DNA of 64,000 bases, from positions 61,564 through 125,563 of the forward strand of contig NZ_MUBK01000009.1 of NCBI RefSeq assembly GCF_002127545.1. Reading direction: 5' to 3'. Shown here piece by piece: positions 60,395 to 64,000 of the stretch (within the stretch, counting starts at the first letter, position 1; each line of letters begins with the position of its first letter). Below the pieces are notes generated by a model, which was not told the DNA's origin, ran no database searches, and saw only the letters and a program-made list of their open reading frames with translations. Made by a program: the position numbers and the translations under genes. The DNA comes from Xenorhabdus beddingii (GTDB lineage Bacteria; Pseudomonadota; Gammaproteobacteria; Enterobacterales; Enterobacteriaceae).

Positions 60395-60955
60395 TCATCC
60401 AGTAAATGAAAAGTTTTCAGACTCAATCTTTTTGGTTGTATAAGCAGCTAACTCAGATAGAGCGGCCTTGTTTATATCACTTTTATAAATTTCAGGCAAA
60501 ACAAACAATTGACGAGAAAAATCATTTAAGCGCGTTATCTCAAATCTAGCCTTTGCCACTGACTTAAGATAGTTCCGCAGTTCTTGCTTTTCTCCATCGG
60601 GTTGATTTTGCTCTAGCATAGCCTTAAGCACCTGCTCAAACCCTCTTATAGCGGCTTCACAGGCTTTGTTCATATTCAAGTCGTTTTGAATCAAAACTCC
60701 ACGAACTTGACTTTCGTCAAGACTTAGAAGGTTTAGATAATAATCACTGATTTCATTAGTTATCGAATCAATAATTTCTCTTCTTTCTTTGTATTGAGTT
60801 TTTAACTCATCCAGGCTATTAATAGTCTTGCCTACATTAAAACTAAACATACGTCGTTCGTCCTCTGAATCCACTTGATCAGCAGCGAATGAAGGAACTG
60901 TTAACGCTCCCCCAAATAAAATTCCTGCCAAGCAATTCTTTAGTGATAGATTCAT
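60395..60955 (-). CDS. Exported protein of unknown function next to the YafO-like toxin
   Basis: A 186-residue protein with a clear signal peptide: a lysine-containing start (MNLSLKNCLAGILFGG), a hydrophobic core and an AXA site (VPSFA-A) near residue 24. The mature part is charged, helical and coiled-coil-like, with ELKTQYKERREIIDSITNEI and EQVLKAMLEQNQPDGEKQEL. No family is recognised. It is the first gene of the pair, 3 bases before the YafO-like gene, so the two are surely co-transcribed. A periplasmic protein could not easily neutralise a cytoplasmic ribonuclease, unless an unexported form exists. Confidence 0.7.
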   Translation of the reverse strand: MNLSLKNCLAGILFGGALTVPSFAADQVDSEDERRMFSFNVGKTINSLDELKTQYKERREIIDSITNEISDYYLNLLSLDESQVRGVLIQNDLNMNKACEAAIRGFEQVLKAMLEQNQPDGEKQELRNYLKSVAKARFEITRLNDFSRQLFVLPEIYKSDINKAALSELAAYTTKKIESENFSFTG

Positions 60956-61018
60956 GACGTTTTACCTTATCAAATAGTTGATCATAGTGAGTCACAAACA
61001 GTCATAGAGTGTCACTAA

Positions 61019-61035
61019 GTATCACTATATGATAC
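61019..61035. promoter_or_regulatory. Palindrome ahead of the exported-protein gene
   Basis: GTATCACTATATGATAC has perfect 6-bp arms and lies 64 bases before the start at 60955, near several GTCAC motifs (60991, 61011). It could be an operator for a prophage repressor. Confidence 0.35.
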
Positions 61036-61215
61036 ATAGCGTAATCTTACAACTACGAGATAAGAGGCAATTAACAACTTATATATGCATGATTAAAGAA
61101 GATGCACGCAAGTTAATGGCAAACTTTAAAAAGATAGCATCATGTTGCCATCACTTTGTATTAAATGTTATACATGTGATGAAAATCAGATAAGCCATCC
61201 ATGGCTTGGGGGAGG

Positions 61216-62091
61216 CTACACTGACAGCGTATCCAGTCTGAGATTATTTAAAACCCATGAGCTATTAAAATTGCTTGGTTCCAGATGAGTGGTCAATCTT
61301 TTAAGTATTGACTGCACCATTCCAGAGTTACGCGCACTTTCTCTCGGTATGGTGTGAAATTTCTGAGCCAGTCTATGTTCTGCAACGTTTAAAAGCGGAT
61401 AAACATCTTCCATAGCAGAACAGCACATCATTAAGTAGTGCCATGACCAACACAGCGTGATGAGTTCATCATCAGATATCTGTTGCTTAACTTCTGGCGC
61501 TGGTAGTTCTTCACGGCCTAAATATTCACCCTCTAACGCCATTTTGTGAACATACTCGATAGCCTGTGGTAGCTGTTCAATGGTTAGCTCATCAATATGC
61601 TCTACATTGAAACGCTGGTGAACCAGAGAGTACGCCTCCGGATACATGATACCCTTTTTGCTTACCAAGAGATTGACGGCGTTCTTTAACGGGTTGCGTT
61701 CTTGGACTGTGGTTTTGGTTGTCACTGGCTCCGATTCTTTCTCAACTTCCCGATCCAGTATATCCAGTACCCATTTGCGGAACTCTTTAGCAACACTTGT
61801 CTTAGAAAACATAGCCACCAGATGAGCGCCACGAAGAGAAAAGACTCTTACTGTTTTCTGGTAATTCCCTGAGACACTCATTTTGAGGGTCTCAGTCATA
61901 GCTGAGGTAAACTCATCAGAATTACGCTCATAAATCTGAGTAACCGCGTCTGATTTTTTGTATTCAAGAGCCTTTGCTAACTCTACCGCAGTAAACCAGA
62001 TTTTGTTAGCATAGGTTACTTGATTAAACACTGTACTACGGAAAGTTAACTGATTAGTGTTATTCGTTTTGCTAATTGCTATACTTGTCAT
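61216..62091 (-). CDS. Phage antirepressor with BRO-N domain and P22 Ant-type C-terminus
   Basis: A 291-residue DNA-binding antirepressor. The BRO-N domain (about 12-115) has WFTAVELAKALEYKKSDAVT and VFSLRGAHLVAMFSKTSVAK, ending FRKWVLDILDRE. The C-terminal part, PLKNAVNLLVSKKGIMYPEA to about residue 215, resembles the P22 antirepressor C-terminal domain. Such proteins bind and disable phage repressors and trigger induction. GGAGAATAGAC precedes the ATG. It lies downstream of the broken KilA-N-type gene. Confidence 0.88.
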   Translation of the reverse strand: MTSIAISKTNNTNQLTFRSTVFNQVTYANKIWFTAVELAKALEYKKSDAVTQIYERNSDEFTSAMTETLKMSVSGNYQKTVRVFSLRGAHLVAMFSKTSVAKEFRKWVLDILDREVEKESEPVTTKTTVQERNPLKNAVNLLVSKKGIMYPEAYSLVHQRFNVEHIDELTIEQLPQAIEYVHKMALEGEYLGREELPAPEVKQQISDDELITLCWSWHYLMMCCSAMEDVYPLLNVAEHRLAQKFHTIPRESARNSGMVQSILKRLTTHLEPSNFNSSWVLNNLRLDTLSV

Positions 62092-62128
62092 GTCTATTCT
62101 CCTGCTAGAGTTGTAGACGTTTTACAAG

Positions 62129-62160
62129 AAGCCCCTGACTATTGCAGTAGTTGGGGGCTT
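62129..62160 (-). promoter_or_regulatory. Hairpin ahead of the BRO-type antirepressor
   Basis: AAGCCCC and GGGGCTT pair with an 18-base loop, 38 bases ahead of the antirepressor start. It may be a terminator of the upstream transcript or a leader hairpin affecting translation, as in P22-type ant control. Confidence 0.35.
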
Positions 62161-62361
62161 CGCCGTTTTGGAGCGACACTATTTATTGCGTTATTGTAAC
62201 GTTTTGTAAAGGAATTTAGCCGCGAATTGCGAGACGCTTCGAATATTCAACTATTTATACGCGTATTACGAGTAATTAACTATTGTTAGTACTGTTGATT
62301 ATTGGTAAATTAGTTATTCCTCTTAAAAAGATCATTGTTTCGCCGTCCTTGGCTCAAGTCC

Positions 62362-63125
62362 TCAAGCTACTTCAACACCGTGAATCAGATGTCTGAGCGC
62401 TTTGATTCCATTCTCGTTATAACGGAATGCTTCGACTTGTTTATCTGAGTGCGCTGATTTGTCCAAAAAGAACTTTCCGTATTGTTCATTTTTGAGGTTG
62501 TTCTTGTTGGCAATGCGTCCAATCTTGTTGGCTGACACTTCCAGCATGCCACCCACCTCACCAGCGGTGTAGTGGTGTAGTACCTCTCTTCCAGTACAGG
62601 AAGAGGGACAGCCTCAAAGCCGACGATGGGGTTAACAATGTTGGCTGCTGCGCATTGTTTCGCTTCATTGCTCAAGTTTGGCATCAGGTCAAACAGGTTA
62701 GAGATCGCATCAACTGACATTTTCAGCGTTCTGGCGCGGCGGTATTCAGGCAAACCTGATTTGCTTTTCTCTGGTGATACTGGCGCTAACTTTCCAGTGC
62801 GGTAGTCAATGAAAGTCTGGTTAACTTGCAATTGGAATGCTGGGCTGATCCATCCTGCGTATGAAACTGCAAGAAGTTCGTGGGCGAAAGTTCCGGGAGT
62901 AGTGCCGCCTTTTTGTACCTTGAGCGCTTCTTGACCTACCGCCAAATTTGTCGGTAGCTCTGCAATCAACTCTTGAGCTTGCTTACTGCGCAGCCATCTG
63001 TTTGGTTCTTTGCTTTCACCTGCACCGCTCGCCTTATGAAGCGCATTCAGGTTAAAACGGCCTTCTGCATCGGTAGTGATTTCTACGCCCGCAATGACAG
63101 GAAGATTGCTATTTGCTATATTCAT
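62362..63125 (-). pseudogene. Phage antirepressor with KilA-N-type DNA-binding domain, frameshifted
   Basis: From the ATG at 63125 (MNIANSNLPVIAGVEITTDA) the KilA-N-like domain occupies about residues 1-105 (ALHKASGAGESKEPNRWLRS, then FAHELLAVSYAGWISPAFQL). The frame shifts after residue VLEERYYT: it continues out of frame to a stop at 62385, while the matching downstream frame (GGMLEVSANKIGRIANKNNL to GIKALRHLIHGVEVA) ends at 62362. Removing one copy of the 8-bp tandem duplication at 62566-62581 rejoins both parts as EERYYTAGEVGGMLEVSANK, giving a protein of about 251 residues. Confidence 0.85.
62566..62581. repeat. 8-bp tandem duplication that breaks the antirepressor gene
   Basis: GGTGTAGT occurs twice in a row (ACTACACC twice on the coding strand). 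Eight bases are not a multiple of three, so one copy keeps the antirepressor open and two copies break it. Confidence 0.95.
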
Positions 63126-63226
63126 GTTGTCACTCTCTTTGTTATGGGTTGACGTAATCTTTAATTGCTTTCCAAGGTCTTGAAGATTTAGAAGCCTCGT
63201 TGGTTGCACCCTTCGAGGTTTCGCTT

Positions 63227-63403
63227 TTATTGTTCAAACATCTTTTTCTCATTATTAATACTCCACACCAGCCTTTGAATGATTGCTGAATTCAGAGATA
63301 AACCCTCTTCTTTCGCCTTTGACACAACGTGTTCTTTCACTCTTTTCGGTAAACGTAAGCTGAACGTTTCTGTTGCTCTTTCTGTGTACAGGGCATCTTT
63401 CAT
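63227..63403 (-). CDS. Arc-family ribbon-helix-helix repressor
   Basis: A 58-residue protein of the Arc/MetJ ribbon-helix-helix type. ATETFSLRLPKRVKEHVVSK holds the DNA-contacting beta strand and the start of helix A, and EGLSLNSAIIQRLVWSI forms helix B. The ATG at 63403 is used because an ATG at 63411 meets a stop after three codons; GAATGAGAAA precedes it. P22 Arc (53 residues) sits ahead of ant and represses it; this gene is ahead of an antirepressor gene in the same direction, so the same job is likely. Confidence 0.85.
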   Translation of the reverse strand: MKDALYTERATETFSLRLPKRVKEHVVSKAKEEGLSLNSAIIQRLVWSINNEKKMFEQ

Positions 63404-63429
63404 TTTCTCATTCCTTTCTTAATAAATGA

Positions 63430-63461
63430 TGTCAAAATGACATGCATTTACATGATGTCAA
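63430..63461. promoter_or_regulatory. Predicted operator between divergent RHH repressor genes
   Basis: TGTCAAAATGACA (63430-63442) is a palindrome with a 3-base centre, and ATGATGTCAA occurs twice as a direct repeat (63426-63435 and 63452-63461). Paired half-sites about 26 bases apart suit two Arc/Mnt-type dimers. Confidence 0.6.
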
Positions 63462-63506
63462 TATGCTATTACCATCTATTTAGAAATAAATTAGAAGGTA
63501 ATGAAA

Positions 63507-63854
63507 ATGACAAAGAAGCTCGTGGCGGCTCAAGATAAATTCATGCTCAGATTGCCCGATGGCATGAGAGAGGCTATTGCCAAAAGAGCAGATGAAAACG
63601 GAAGGTCAATGAATTCTGAAATTGTGCAAATTCTTCAAGATACTCTGTATGGCGGTGTATCGTTACCCATGGACGAAGAATTTTCTCGTGTCTACAAAGA
63701 GATGCTTGAGGCTGACGACTGGGACAATGATGATGCTTATTATAAAATTGATTTGCTAACATATCTGCTTATGGAAAAAATAGAGGCAGATAGTCGTAAA
63801 TTCAGAGAATTACTTGATCTAAAAAAAGAACTCACCAACAAAAAAGCCCCGTAG
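63507..63854 (+). CDS. Arc/Mnt-like ribbon-helix-helix DNA-binding protein
   Basis: A 115-residue protein with an N-terminal ribbon-helix-helix domain (about 5-50): DKFMLRLPDGMREAIAKRAD then RSMNSEIVQILQDTLYGG, with the strand-turn-helix pattern of Mnt. A helical, acidic tail (about 60-115) follows. AGAAGG lies eight bases before the ATG at 63507; the ATG at 63501 is too close and is rejected. It is divergent from the Arc-like gene across the predicted operators, as mnt is from arc-ant in phage P22, and a terminator overlaps its end. Confidence 0.85.
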   Translation: MTKKLVAAQDKFMLRLPDGMREAIAKRADENGRSMNSEIVQILQDTLYGGVSLPMDEEFSRVYKEMLEADDWDNDDAYYKIDLLTYLLMEKIEADSRKFRELLDLKKELTNKKAP

Positions 63855-63861
63855 GGGCTTT
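63843..63861 (+). terminator. Terminator after the Mnt-like gene
   Basis: AAAGCCCC and GGGGCTTT form a perfect 8-bp stem with loop GTA, followed by TGTGTCTTCC. It overlaps the stop codon. Confidence 0.8.
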
Positions 63862-63912
63862 GTGTCTTCCTCATGTAGAGGATTAGCAAAAGTAACTGGC
63901 TGCACAAATGGA

Positions 63913-63932
63913 AAACCCGCTGGGACGGGTTT
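63913..63932 (-). terminator. Terminator after the partial gene at the window edge
   Basis: On the minus strand AAACCCGTCCCAGCGGGTTT forms a GC-rich hairpin ending in T residues, directly after the stop at 63931. Its sequence repeats the design seen at 59936-59955. Confidence 0.75.
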
Positions 63933-63999
63933 AGGCTATTTTTGATTTGGTCATTTCTGTGATTTTTTCGAATACTTTTTTGCTTGTGGCTATTGCCAT
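63931..63999 (-). CDS. C-terminal end of a gene cut by the window edge
   Basis: The last 22 codons of a minus-strand gene end in a stop at 63931, followed by a terminator. The visible residues (ATSKKVFEKITEMTKSKIA) are basic and helical. In lambda order the tape-measure gene H would lie ahead of M, but this scrap is too short to name. Confidence 0.5.
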   Translation of the reverse strand: MAIATSKKVFEKITEMTKSKIA

Positions 64000-64000
64000 T

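Overview
The window reads as the chromosome of an enteric gammaproteobacterium of the Xenorhabdus/Photorhabdus type (Morganellaceae). Gene content and order follow the E. coli pdxB-accD-purF, fabB-mnmC, aroC-prmB and fadIJ-fadL-mlaA neighbourhoods. The window also has the end of a non-ribosomal peptide synthetase, an ERIC element, tricarboxylate transport and histidine utilisation loci, and a lambdoid prophage. The genus is an inference; no 16S or other marker is present.

Layout. 1-3949: last module of a peptide synthetase (C-A-PCP-TE), cut by the window edge. 4070-6459: yfcD, yfcG, yfcH. 6503-16282: leftward housekeeping block pdxB-usg-truA-dedA-accD-folC-dedD-cvpA-purF-ubiX, with a PurR box ahead of cvpA. 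16525-22693: an EamA-type exporter and the tctED / tctCBA citrate-type uptake locus, placed where E. coli has flk and yfcJ. 22793-26298: fabB (with FabR- and FadR-like sites) and mnmC. 26332-29217: an accessory patch with a 19-bp tandem repeat, an acetyltransferase, a coiled-coil protein built of twenty 42-bp repeats, and an ERIC element. 29228-33221: yfcL, epmC, yfcA, aroC, prmB (mepA is absent). 33447-41470: a complete histidine utilisation cluster in two leftward units, hutI-hutG-hutC and hutU-hutH-permease, each preceded by the same palindrome TGTATATACA, most simply read as the HutC operator. 41655-49667: smrB, sixA, fadJ, fadI, yfcZ, fadL, mlaA, with FadR-like sites at fadI and fadL.

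From about 49850 the window enters a prophage. Its edge carries the first 23 bases of a tRNA-Arg(CCT)-like gene, at the place where E. coli has argW, a known prophage attachment gene. The structural genes run leftward in lambda order M-L-K-I-J, then two further tail genes; a tail fibre and its assembly protein face the other way. To the right lies a non-structural cassette: a small unknown gene, a YafO-family toxin whose 3-bp-spaced partner is an exported protein and not a recognisable antitoxin, and an immunity-I-like antirepressor region. That region has a BRO/P22-Ant-type antirepressor, a KilA-N-type antirepressor broken by an 8-bp tandem duplication, a 58-residue Arc-like repressor and a divergent Mnt/Arc-like repressor.

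The items I rate most worth following up are the frameshifting 8-bp duplication in the antirepressor, the YafO/exported-protein pair, the 42-bp coiled-coil array, the split tRNA-Arg, and the inverted homologous segments in the two facing tail-fibre genes.
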